The translations under genes and the position numbers were made by a program. This document shows, one piece after another, positions 7,001 through 14,671 of a stretch of 64,000 nt of DNA. The DNA lies in the NCBI RefSeq assembly GCF_020991365.1, contig NZ_JAJLRA010000002.1:186001-250000 (forward strand). The letters are read 5' to 3'. The notes below the pieces were generated by a model that was not told the origin of the DNA, did no database searches, and saw only the letters and a list, made by a program, of their open reading frames with translations. Positions within the stretch are counted from its first letter, which is position 1; each line of letters opens with the position of its first letter. This stretch comes from Streptacidiphilus sp. ASG 303 (GTDB taxonomy: Bacteria; Actinomycetota; Actinomycetes; Streptomycetales; Streptomycetaceae).

Positions 7001-8236
7001 TCAGCGGCGGCGCGTCACCCCGGCGTCGCGCACCGACTTCTGGACGATCTTCCACTGGCGGCGGCGCTCGGCGGCGAGGCGCGCATCGCCGCGCGCCTCG
7101 ATCCAGGCGTTCTCCCGCTGGAGCTTGCGGTAGCTCTCCCAGCGCCGCACCGGCAGGGTGCCCTCCTCCAGGGCCGCCGCGACCGCACAGCCGGGCTCGG
7201 TGCGGTGGGCGCAGTCGTCGAAGCGGCACTGCGCCGCCAGCTCCTCGACGTCGGAGAACGCGTGGCCGAGGCCCTCGGCGCCCCCGAGGAGGCCGACGCC
7301 GCGCAGACCCGGCGTGTCGATCAGGACGCCGCCGCCCGGCAGCGGCAGCAGCTCGCGGGTGGTCGTGGTGTGCCGGCCCTTGCCGTCGCTGTCGCGGACG
7401 TGCCGGACGGCCATCACCTCGGCCCCGGCGAGCGCGTTGGCAAGGGTGGACTTCCCGGCGCCCGACTGGCCGACGAGCGCGGTCGTGCCGTCCAGGCAGG
7501 CCGCGAGCACGTCCATGCCCTCCCCCGTCGCGGCCGAGACGGCCAGGACGGTCGCGCCCGGCGCCACCGCCTCGACGTCGTCGCGGATGTGTCCGGCGTC
7601 GGCGGCCACATCGGCCTTGGTGAGCACCACCAGGGGCTGGGCGCCGCTCTCCCAGGCGAGGGCGAGGAAGCGCTCGACGCGGCCGAGGTCGGGCTCGGCG
7701 GCGAGGGAGACGGCGATCAGCACGGTGTCCACGTTGGCGGCGAGGACCTGCCCCTCGGAGCGGCGGGAGGCGCTGCTGCGGACGACGGCGGTGCTGCGGG
7801 GCAGCAGCGCCCGGACGGCCGGGAGCGGGACCGCCTCCGGGTCCACGGCGGCCCAGTCGCCGGTGCAGGGGCACCGGACGGGGTCCGGGTGGCCGACCGG
7901 CCCGGTGTCGGCGCGCAGGGTGCGCAGGCCGGGGAGCGGGGAGGCGGCGCCGGAGGGGCCGCCGCCGTCCGGGTGGGGTCCGGCGGTGCCCGCACCGGAG
8001 GGACGGGCGGGATCGGCGACGACCACGTCGCAGCGGCCCCGGTCGACCCGGGTGATGCGGCCGGGGACGAGGCCGGCGGCGCGGTGGGGGGCGAAGAGCT
8101 CGTCGAGCCCGGGGGTCCAGCCGTAGGCGGCCAGGGGGTCCGGCCCGGGGGCCGGGGTCGCGGGGACTGGCGGGACGGCCGGCCGCGCGGGGGTGTGCGG
8201 TGCGGAGGTCTGCTGTGTGCGGGTCGCGTCGGACAA
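7001..8236 (-). CDS. rsgA: Ribosome small-subunit-dependent GTPase A
   Basis: A 411-residue member of the circularly permuted GTPases that check 30S subunit maturation. After an OB-fold region, the GTPase motifs appear in permuted order: TKAD (G4), SAATGEG (G5), GQSGAGKSTL (G1), and DTPGLRG (G3). A zinc-finger-like segment follows (CRFDDCAHRTEPGC), typical of the C-terminal domain. The start is a TTG at 8236 with GAAGGG nine bases upstream; the N-terminus is longer and more Pro-rich than in enterobacterial RsgA. A 22-codon micro-ORF with a near-perfect ribosome-binding site sits 60 bases upstream. Confidence 0.95.
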   Translation of the reverse strand: MSDATRTQQTSAPHTPARPAVPPVPATPAPGPDPLAAYGWTPGLDELFAPHRAAGLVPGRITRVDRGRCDVVVADPARPSGAGTAGPHPDGGGPSGAASPLPGLRTLRADTGPVGHPDPVRCPCTGDWAAVDPEAVPLPAVRALLPRSTAVVRSSASRRSEGQVLAANVDTVLIAVSLAAEPDLGRVERFLALAWESGAQPLVVLTKADVAADAGHIRDDVEAVAPGATVLAVSAATGEGMDVLAACLDGTTALVGQSGAGKSTLANALAGAEVMAVRHVRDSDGKGRHTTTTRELLPLPGGGVLIDTPGLRGVGLLGGAEGLGHAFSDVEELAAQCRFDDCAHRTEPGCAVAAALEEGTLPVRRWESYRKLQRENAWIEARGDARLAAERRRQWKIVQKSVRDAGVTRRR

Positions 8237-8296
8237 CGCAGGAAGCCCTTCGGGGAGAACGGTTCCCGGCCGGGCGCGGTACGGCGGTCCGTACGG

Positions 8297-8365
8297 TCAG
8301 GCGGCGGCCGGAAGGAGGCGGGAACGGGGGCTGCCGGGGGCAGCCGTGACGGCGGTGACGGCCAT
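8297..8365 (-). CDS. Possible 22-residue leader ORF upstream of rsgA
   Basis: On the minus strand AGGAGGTG lies six bases before an ATG that opens a 22-codon frame (MAVTAVTAAPGSPRSRLLP and three Ala). The ribosome-binding site is better than that of rsgA itself, which starts 60 bases beyond this stop. It could be a translated leader or simply a small peptide. The sequence shows no run of a single amino acid that would indicate classical attenuation, so function is unknown. Confidence 0.4.
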   Translation of the reverse strand: MAVTAVTAAPGSPRSRLLPAAA

Positions 8366-8540
8366 CGGGCCCACCTCCTCTCCTCGTCTCCGGCCCCTGG
8401 ACGGGGCGCGCGTGCACAGCGGTCCGCGCGGCCGGAGCGGACCGGCGGCGCGACGGCACGAGTCTAGGGGCGCCCGGGTCCGGTCCGCACCCGGTTTTCC
8501 GGCCGCCCGGCACGGCACCGGTCGAGCGGGACGGCAGGCC

Positions 8541-8590
8541 CCGTCCGGCCCGAGGCGGCCCGAGGCGGCCCGAACCGGCCCGCGCCGGCC
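8541..8590. repeat. Decamer repeat between rsgA and the YihY gene
   Basis: Five consecutive 10-bp units of the form CGnnnCGGCC, in perfect 10-base register. It lies just downstream of the YihY/BrkB gene's stop codon. Confidence 0.6.
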
Positions 8591-8615
8591 CGCGGCCGCG
8601 CGCTGCGGCGCCCGC

Positions 8616-10010
8616 TCAGCCGCGCGGGGTGCGGTGGACCGGGGGGCGGCCAGGCGGGGGGTCGCTGTCCGGGGGCGGGGGGGCGGAGCGGCGGCGGGTG
8701 CCGCGGCCGCCGAGGCGGCCGCGCACGTCGCCCGGGGGCAGCAGGTCGGCCCAGCGCTCCGGGTACTCGGACGGCGCGTGGCCGCCCGGGTCGTCGTCGG
8801 GTCCGCCGTCGTCCGACCCGTCCCAGTCCTCCCCGTCCCAGTCCTCCCCGTCCCGGTCCGGGCCGTCCCAGCCCTCCCCGTCCCGGCCCTGTCCGCCGCC
8901 GCCCGGGGGGCCGTACGGGCGGCCGCCCGCCGCACCGCCGGACCGGGGCCCGGGGGACGTGGGCGGGCGCTGGGCGGGGGTGCGCCCGGTGGCGGCCCGG
9001 TCGGCGGCCCGGTCGGCGGCCGCACGTTCGGACTCGGCCCGGGCGGCGTCGTGGCGCGCCGTGGCGGCGCGGGCCTCCGCGGTCTGCGGGCTGGGCCAGC
9101 GGCGGTCGACGGCGGTGTTCATCGCCGCGCCGATCAGCACGGCCAGCGCGACCACGAAGATCCACAGCAGGACCGCGACGGGGGCGGCCAGCGACCCGTA
9201 GACGGTGGGTCCCTCGACCGAGCTGACCAGGTAGACCCGGAGGACCACGCTGCAGACCACGAGGACGACCAGGGCGACCAGGGCGCCGGGGATGTCCTCG
9301 CGCCACGGCGTCCGGACGGGGACGGAGACATGGTAGAGGGTGGTGAGGGAGACGATCAGCAGCAGGATCGCGACCGGCCAGTACAGCGCGGTGACCAGCC
9401 CGGCGACGCCGGGCAGGGCCGCGACCACCATGCCGGGGCCGGCCACCAGCAGCGGCAGCACCAGGGAGCCGATGACGAGCGCGGCGAGGTAGAGGCCGAG
9501 GGAGAGCGCGCGGGTGGCGACGATGCCGCGCTTGCCGTCCAGGCCGTACATCACGGTGATGGTGTCGATGAAGATGTACAGCGCGCGGGAGCCCGACCAC
9601 AGGGAGAGCAGGAAGCCGATCGAGATCAGGTCCGGGCGGCCGCCGTCGAAGACGCTCTTCAGCAGCGGCCGGACGATCTGGTCGACGGACTCGCCGGACA
9701 GCACGGTGCCCGAGGCGTCGATGATGTCCTGCTGCAGGTTGTCGATGGTGCCGGCGCCCACGATGTCGTCGAGGTAGCCGAGGGTGCCCGCCAGGCACAG
9801 GAGCAGCGGCGGGATGGAGAGCAGCGTGAAGAAGGCGGCCTCCGCGGCGAGGCCGGTGACCCGGTACTCGACGCAGGTGCTGGTGGTCTCCTTCACCAGC
9901 GCCCAGGCCGTGGCCCGCCACGAGCCGCCCACGGGACGCCGCGCCGCGCGCCGGGTGCCCTTCGCCCGGTGCCTGGGGGTCTTCCGCGGGGTTTCGCCTG
10001 CTGGTTGCAC
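8616..10010 (-). CDS. YihY/BrkB family inner membrane protein
   Basis: A 464-residue protein. About six transmembrane helices occupy residues 45-320, starting with the family signature region YRVTGLAAEAAFFTLLSIPP. The C-terminal 130 residues are a disordered acidic/Gly/Pro tail with short repeats (GEDWDGEDWDG). YihY/BrkB proteins were once called ribonuclease BN by mistake; their transport or other role is unresolved. GTG at 10010 (VQPAGETPRKT) is chosen because recalled Streptomyces relatives begin similarly; ATG at 10046 in the same frame is an alternative. It is read divergently from the sulfur-assimilation operon. Confidence 0.9.
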   Translation of the reverse strand: MQPAGETPRKTPRHRAKGTRRAARRPVGGSWRATAWALVKETTSTCVEYRVTGLAAEAAFFTLLSIPPLLLCLAGTLGYLDDIVGAGTIDNLQQDIIDASGTVLSGESVDQIVRPLLKSVFDGGRPDLISIGFLLSLWSGSRALYIFIDTITVMYGLDGKRGIVATRALSLGLYLAALVIGSLVLPLLVAGPGMVVAALPGVAGLVTALYWPVAILLLIVSLTTLYHVSVPVRTPWREDIPGALVALVVLVVCSVVLRVYLVSSVEGPTVYGSLAAPVAVLLWIFVVALAVLIGAAMNTAVDRRWPSPQTAEARAATARHDAARAESERAAADRAADRAATGRTPAQRPPTSPGPRSGGAAGGRPYGPPGGGGQGRDGEGWDGPDRDGEDWDGEDWDGSDDGGPDDDPGGHAPSEYPERWADLLPPGDVRGRLGGRGTRRRSAPPPPDSDPPPGRPPVHRTPRG

Positions 10011-10163
10011 GTCACCACCGTATCCGGCGGCGGGCCGCACCCTCATGTCCCGGCCGGGCGGCCGCGACGGGTGCCACCTCCCCCGTCTCACCTGGTGAGG
10101 ACTTTCTGTCCACATCGCGGACTGGGATGGACCGCCGGGAGATCCTCGTGGGAATCTCTTGCC

Positions 10164-10247
10164 ATGTCCGGTGCCGGAGCAACCCTGGTCGGTCGACTCC
10201 ACGTCGACCTGCTTCGCGTGTCCAGCGCCATCTGTCCGGTGACCTGA
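10164..10247 (+). CDS. Sulfur-assimilation leader peptide, 27 residues
   Basis: The short frame reads MSGAGATLVGRLHVDLLRVS followed by SAICPVT. It matches the conserved pattern (RxHVDLxRVxSAxC) of the putative leader peptides that precede sulfite or sulfate assimilation genes in Streptomyces. A cysteine codon lies four codons from the end. It is placed 179 bases upstream of the sulfite reductase start. Such peptides are thought to sense cysteine supply through translation; the mechanism has not been shown for this sequence. No hairpin competing with the peptide was worked out. Confidence 0.85.
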   Translation: MSGAGATLVGRLHVDLLRVSSAICPVT

Positions 10248-10426
10248 CCCCCTGCCGCCCCTCGATCCGGCGCCACTCCCCGCCCGTTCCCGCCGACGCG
10301 GACGCGCGGGCGCCCCCGGCCAGGTCACTGCCTCCCGTCCTCGCACATCAGCAGGTCAACGCAGTGCTGCGCCCGGAAGCCGCCCGTGTGCCGACGCACG
10401 CCACCCCCTGCCGAAGGACGCACCCC

Positions 10427-12154
10427 ATGGCCAGCACCCCCGCCCCCGACCGGTCGGCGCCCGAGCCGGACGCCGCCCCCGCGCGCCGTCCCGCCGCCCG
10501 TAAGGCGACCCGCCACCGCGGCGAGGGGCAGTGGGCGATGGGGCACTTCACGCCGCTCAACGCCAACGAGCAGTCCAAGAAGGACGACGACGGTCTCAAC
10601 GTGCGGACACGCATTGAGACGGTCTACGCCCACCGCGGCTTCGACTCCATCGACCCGGCCGACCTGCGCGGGCGGATGCGCTGGTGGGGCCTGTACACCC
10701 AGCGGCGGCCCGGGATCGACGGCGGGAAGACCGCGATCCTGGAGCCGGAGGAGCTGGACGACGAGTACTTCATGATGCGGGTGCGCATCGACGGCGGCCG
10801 GCTCACCACCGAGCAGCTGCGCACCGTCGGCGAGGTCTCGCAGGCCTACGCCCGCGGCACCGCCGACATCACCGACCGGCAGAACATCCAGCTGCACTGG
10901 GTCCGGATCGAGGACGTCCCGGCGATCTGGGAGCGGCTGGAGGCGGTGGGCCTGTCCACCACCGAGGCCTGCGGCGACGTGCCGCGCGTCGTCATCGGCT
11001 CGCCGGTCGCCGGCGTGGCCGCGGACGAGATCATCGACGGCACCCCCGCGATCGAGGAGATCCACCGCCGCTACATCGGCAGCAGGGAGTTCTCCAACCT
11101 CCCCCGCAAGTTCAAGAGCGCGGTCTCCGGCTCGCCGCTGCTGGACGTCGTCCACGAGATCAACGACGTGGCCTTCGTCGGCGTCGTCCACCCCGAGCAC
11201 GGCCCCGGCTTCGACCTGTGGGTCGGCGGCGGCCTCTCCACCAACCCGAAATTCGGCGTGCGGCTCGGCGCCTGGGTTCCGCTGGACGAGGTCCCGGACG
11301 TCTGGGCGGGCGTCATCTCGGTCTTCCGCGACTACGGCTACCGGCGGCTGCGCAACCGGGCCCGGCTGAAGTTCCTCGTCGCCGACTGGGGTGCCGAAAG
11401 GTTCCGCCAGGTCCTGGAGGACGAGTACCTGAAGCGCCCCCTGCTCGACGGCCCCGCCCCCGAGCAGCCCCCGGGGCGGTGGCGCGACCACGTCGGCGTC
11501 CACCGGCAGCGCGACGGCCGCTTCTACGTCGGCTTCGCCCCCCGCGTCGGCCGCGTGGACGGCGCCCTGCTCACCAAGGTCGCCGACCTCGCCGAGGCGC
11601 ACGGCTCCGGCCGGCTGCGGACCACCGTCGAGCAGAAGATGCTGGTCCTGGACGTCCCCGAGGACCAGGTGGACGCGCTGGTCACCGGCCTGGAGGCCCT
11701 GGGCCTGCGGGTCACGCCGTCCCCGTTCCGGCGCGGCACCATGGCCTGCACCGGCATCGAGTTCTGCAAGCTCGCCATCGTCGAGACCAAGGAGCGCGGC
11801 CGCTCCCTGATCGACGAGCTGGAGCGGCGGCTGCCGGACTTCGACGAGCCGCTGAGCATCAACGTCAACGGCTGCCCCAACGCCTGCGCCCGGATCCAGA
11901 CCGCCGACATCGGCCTCAAGGGCCAGCTGGTCACCGACGCCGACGGCAACCAGGTGGAGGGCTTCCAGGTGCACCTGGGCGGCGCCCTCGGCCTGGACCC
12001 GTCCTTCGGCCGCAAGGTCCGCGGCCTCAAGGTCACCTCGGCCGAGCTGCCGGACTACGTCGAGCGCGTGCTGCGCCGCTTCCGGGAGGAGCGGACCGCG
12101 GGCGAGCGGTTCGCCCAGTGGGCGGCGCGGGCCTCCGAGGAGGCGCTGTCGTGA
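10427..12154 (+). CDS. Assimilatory ferredoxin-type sulfite reductase (nitrite/sulfite reductase family)
   Basis: A 575-residue siroheme/4Fe-4S enzyme that reduces sulfite to sulfide. The cluster and siroheme ligands are visible: C441 and C447 in CTGIEFC, C483 and C487 in NGCPNAC. It has the duplicated ferrodoxin-like/half-domain layout of the family. The first 35 residues are a variable, Ala/Pro-rich extension. ATG at 10427 is preceded by GAAGGA. Its stop overlaps the next start (GTGA). The family also includes nitrite reductases, but the surrounding cys genes and the leader peptide argue for sulfite. Confidence 0.93.
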   Translation: MASTPAPDRSAPEPDAAPARRPAARKATRHRGEGQWAMGHFTPLNANEQSKKDDDGLNVRTRIETVYAHRGFDSIDPADLRGRMRWWGLYTQRRPGIDGGKTAILEPEELDDEYFMMRVRIDGGRLTTEQLRTVGEVSQAYARGTADITDRQNIQLHWVRIEDVPAIWERLEAVGLSTTEACGDVPRVVIGSPVAGVAADEIIDGTPAIEEIHRRYIGSREFSNLPRKFKSAVSGSPLLDVVHEINDVAFVGVVHPEHGPGFDLWVGGGLSTNPKFGVRLGAWVPLDEVPDVWAGVISVFRDYGYRRLRNRARLKFLVADWGAERFRQVLEDEYLKRPLLDGPAPEQPPGRWRDHVGVHRQRDGRFYVGFAPRVGRVDGALLTKVADLAEAHGSGRLRTTVEQKMLVLDVPEDQVDALVTGLEALGLRVTPSPFRRGTMACTGIEFCKLAIVETKERGRSLIDELERRLPDFDEPLSINVNGCPNACARIQTADIGLKGQLVTDADGNQVEGFQVHLGGALGLDPSFGRKVRGLKVTSAELPDYVERVLRRFREERTAGERFAQWAARASEEALS

Positions 12155-12366
12155 GCGAGCGCGCCGCCCCCTTCCACTGCCCGTACTGCGGCGACGAGGA
12201 CCTGCGCCCGTCGGAGGCCGGCGGGCACGGCGCCTGGGAGTGCGCCGCCTGCGCCCGCGCCTTCCGGCTGCAGTTCCTGGGCCTGGTGGCGCGGTCCGAC
12301 CGCACCGCGACGGGCCCCGGCACGGCCGGCCCGGACACGACCGAACCCGGGAGGAGCACGGCATGA
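12151..12366 (+). CDS. Small zinc-ribbon protein in the sulfur operon
   Basis: A 71-residue protein with two CxxC knuckles: FHCPYCGDEDLRP and WECAACARAFRLQFLGL, a classic zinc ribbon, then a disordered tail. It overlaps the sulfite reductase stop by GTGA and its own stop overlaps the cysH start by ATGA, so it is translationally embedded in the operon. Equivalent small proteins sit between the reductase and cysH in other Streptomyces, as I recall. Function is unknown; a rubredoxin-like or metal/redox helper for the reductases is possible but not shown. Confidence 0.85.
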   Translation: MSERAAPFHCPYCGDEDLRPSEAGGHGAWECAACARAFRLQFLGLVARSDRTATGPGTAGPDTTEPGRSTA

Positions 12367-13094
12367 GCAACACCGGAACCGGAACCGGCACCGGCACCGG
12401 CCGCCGCAGCGCCGAGGAGCTGGAGGCGCTGGCCCTGCGGGCCGGCCGCGACCTGGAGGAGGCCTCCCCGCAGGAGGTGCTGCGCTGGGCCGCCGGCACC
12501 TTCGGCCGGCGGCTGTGCGTCACCTCCTCCATGGAGGACGCGGTCGTCGCGCACCTGGCGTCCACGGCCCTGCCGGGCATCGACGTGGTCTTCCTGGACA
12601 CCGGCTACCACTTCCCCGAGACCATCGGCACCCGGGACGCGGTGGCGGCGGTGATGCCGGTCAACGTGGTCACGCTGACCCCCCGGCGGACCGTGGCCGA
12701 GCAGGACGCCGAGCACGGCCCGCGGCTGCACGACCGCGACCCCGACCTGTGCTGCGCGCTGCGCAAGGTCGAACCGCTGGAGCGCGGCCTCGCCGCGTAC
12801 GACGCGTGGGCGACCGGGCTGCGCCGCGACGAGTCCCCCACCCGGGCGGGCACCCCGGTCGTGGGCTGGGACCCGAAGCGGCGCAAGGTCAAGGTCGCCC
12901 CGATCGCCCGCTGGACCCAGGACGACGTGGACGCCTACGTCGCCGAGCACGGCGTGCTGCTGAACCCGCTGCTGTGGGACGGCTACTCCTCCGTCGGCTG
13001 CGCCCCCTGCACACGCCGGACCGCCGACGGCGAGGACGCCCGCGCCGGCCGCTGGGCGGGCACCGGCAAGACCGAGTGCGGCCTGCACACCTGA
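12363..13094 (+). CDS. cysH: Phosphoadenylyl-sulfate / adenylyl-sulfate reductase
   Basis: A 243-residue reductase that converts activated sulfate to sulfite. It has the pyrophosphatase-like SSMEDAVVAHLAS loop. The cysteines C130-C131 and C213/C216 (CC and CAPC) are the four ligands of the 4Fe-4S cluster that marks the APS-type enzyme, and C239 in TECGLH is the catalytic cysteine. The presence of a separate cysC shows PAPS can also be made, so substrate preference is open. The start follows GGGAGGAG. The first 13 residues are a Thr-Gly repeat (encoded by ACCGGN repeats) probably of no functional weight. Confidence 0.93.
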   Translation: MSNTGTGTGTGTGRRSAEELEALALRAGRDLEEASPQEVLRWAAGTFGRRLCVTSSMEDAVVAHLASTALPGIDVVFLDTGYHFPETIGTRDAVAAVMPVNVVTLTPRRTVAEQDAEHGPRLHDRDPDLCCALRKVEPLERGLAAYDAWATGLRRDESPTRAGTPVVGWDPKRRKVKVAPIARWTQDDVDAYVAEHGVLLNPLLWDGYSSVGCAPCTRRTADGEDARAGRWAGTGKTECGLHT

Positions 13095-13140
13095 CCCTCC
13101 TCCCTGCACCCCCCTGCACCACGGACCTGGAGCGGACCAC

Positions 13141-13731
13141 GTGACCACCACAGCCGACGGGACGGCAGCCCCGCAGCACACCGCGGCCGCCGCGCAGCAG
13201 CGCGGCGCCACGGTGTGGCTGACCGGGCTGCCCAGCGCGGGCAAGACCACCATCGCGTACGCGCTGGCCGAGCGGCTGCGCGCCGAGGGCCGCCGCGTGG
13301 AGGTGCTGGACGGCGACGAGATCCGCACCTTCCTCTCCGCCGGCCTCGGCTTCTCCCGCGAGGACCGGCATACCAACGTCACCCGGATCGGCTTCGTCGC
13401 CGAGCTGCTCGCCTCGCACGGGGTGACGGTGCTGGTCCCGGTGATCGCCCCGTACGCGGCCTCGCGGGCGGCGGTGCGCGAGCGCCACGAGGAGGCCGGG
13501 ACGGAGTTCGTCGAGGTGCACGTGGCGACGCCGGTCGAGGTCTGCTCGGTCCGCGACGTCAAGGGCCTGTACGCGAGGCAGGCCGCCGGGGAGCTCTCCG
13601 GCCTCACCGGCGTGGACGACCCGTACGAGGCGCCCGAGGCGCCCGACCTGCGGCTGGAGACGCACCACCGGTCGGTGGCCGAGTCGGCCGCCGACCTGCA
13701 CGCCCTGCTGACGACGAGGGGACTGGCATGA
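13141..13731 (+). CDS. cysC: Adenylyl-sulfate kinase
   Basis: A 196-residue APS kinase (APS + ATP to PAPS). The P-loop is GLPSAGKTT at about residues 29-37. It continues with VEVLDGDEIRTFLSAGLGFSRED, the family signature, and DVKGLYARQAAGELSGLTGVDDPYEAP. The GTG start has GGAG nearby upstream. The stop overlaps the cysD start (ATGA), so kinase and adenylyltransferase are coupled. The free-standing kinase agrees with a CysN of only 459 residues that lacks a kinase domain. Confidence 0.95.
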   Translation: MTTTADGTAAPQHTAAAAQQRGATVWLTGLPSAGKTTIAYALAERLRAEGRRVEVLDGDEIRTFLSAGLGFSREDRHTNVTRIGFVAELLASHGVTVLVPVIAPYAASRAAVRERHEEAGTEFVEVHVATPVEVCSVRDVKGLYARQAAGELSGLTGVDDPYEAPEAPDLRLETHHRSVAESAADLHALLTTRGLA

Positions 13732-14669
13732 CGACGGCGACACACCCGCGGCACACCCGAGGCACCCGCGCCCCTCACGCGCTCTCCCACCTGGACGCCC
13801 TGGAGGCGGAGTCGGTCCACGTCTTCCGGGAGGTGGCGGGCGAGTTCGAGCGCCCGGTGCTGCTCTTCTCCGGCGGCAAGGACTCCATCCTGATGCTGCA
13901 CCTGGCGCTGAAGGCGTTCGCGCCCGCACCGGTGCCCTTCGGGCTGCTGCACGTGGACACCGGGCACAACTTCCCCGAGGTGCTGGAGTACCGCGACCGG
14001 GTGGCCGCCGAGCACTCCCTGCGGCTGCACGTGGCCTCCGTGCAGGAGTACATCGACTCCGGGCGGCTGCGGGAGCGCCCCGACGGCACCCGCAACCCGC
14101 TGCAGACCGTGCCGCTGACCGAGGCGATCCAGCGGGAGCGGTTCGACGCGGTCTTCGGCGGCGGCCGCCGCGACGAGGAGAAGGCCCGCGCCAAGGAGCG
14201 GGTGTTCTCCCTCCGCGACGAGTTCTCCCAGTGGGACCCGCGCCGCCAGCGCCCCGAGCTGTGGGAGCTGTACAACGGCCGGCACGCCCCCGGCGAGCAC
14301 GTCCGGGTCTTCCCGCTCTCCAACTGGACCGAGCTGGACGTGTGGCAGTACATCGAGCGGGAGCGCATCGCGCTGCCGGAGATCTACTTCGCCCACGAGC
14401 GCGAGGTGTTCCGGCGGAACGGCATGTGGCTGACCGCGGGCGGGTGGGGCGGCCCCCGGGAGGACGAGCCCGTGGAGCGGCGCCTGGTGCGCTACCGCAC
14501 CGTCGGCGACATGTCCTGCACCGGCGCCGTCGACTCCGACGCCGTCACGGTCGCGGACGTCATCACCGAGATCGCCGCCTCCCGCCTCACGGAGCGGGGC
14601 GCGACGCGCGCCGACGACAGGCTCTCCGAGGCCGCCATGGAGGACCGCAAGCGCGAGGGGTACTTCTAG
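13728..14669 (+). CDS. cysD: Sulfate adenylyltransferase small subunit
   Basis: A 313-residue ATP-pyrophosphatase-fold subunit that makes APS from sulfate and ATP together with CysN. The PP-loop SGGKDSILMLHLALKAF is at about residues 46-62. Other family segments are GGGRRDEEKARAKER, SNWTELDVWQYI, and the C-terminal RLTERGATR and MEDRKREGYF. It overlaps cysC by four bases and lies two bases from cysN. Confidence 0.96.
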   Translation: MTTATHPRHTRGTRAPHALSHLDALEAESVHVFREVAGEFERPVLLFSGGKDSILMLHLALKAFAPAPVPFGLLHVDTGHNFPEVLEYRDRVAAEHSLRLHVASVQEYIDSGRLRERPDGTRNPLQTVPLTEAIQRERFDAVFGGGRRDEEKARAKERVFSLRDEFSQWDPRRQRPELWELYNGRHAPGEHVRVFPLSNWTELDVWQYIERERIALPEIYFAHEREVFRRNGMWLTAGGWGGPREDEPVERRLVRYRTVGDMSCTGAVDSDAVTVADVITEIAASRLTERGATRADDRLSEAAMEDRKREGYF

Positions 14670-14671
14670 AC

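Noticed and set aside
10427-12154. Reductase considered as a nitrite reductase
   Set aside because: The adjacent cysHCDN genes, the sulfur-type leader peptide and the siroheme chelatase fit sulfite reduction; no nitrate or nitrite genes are near.
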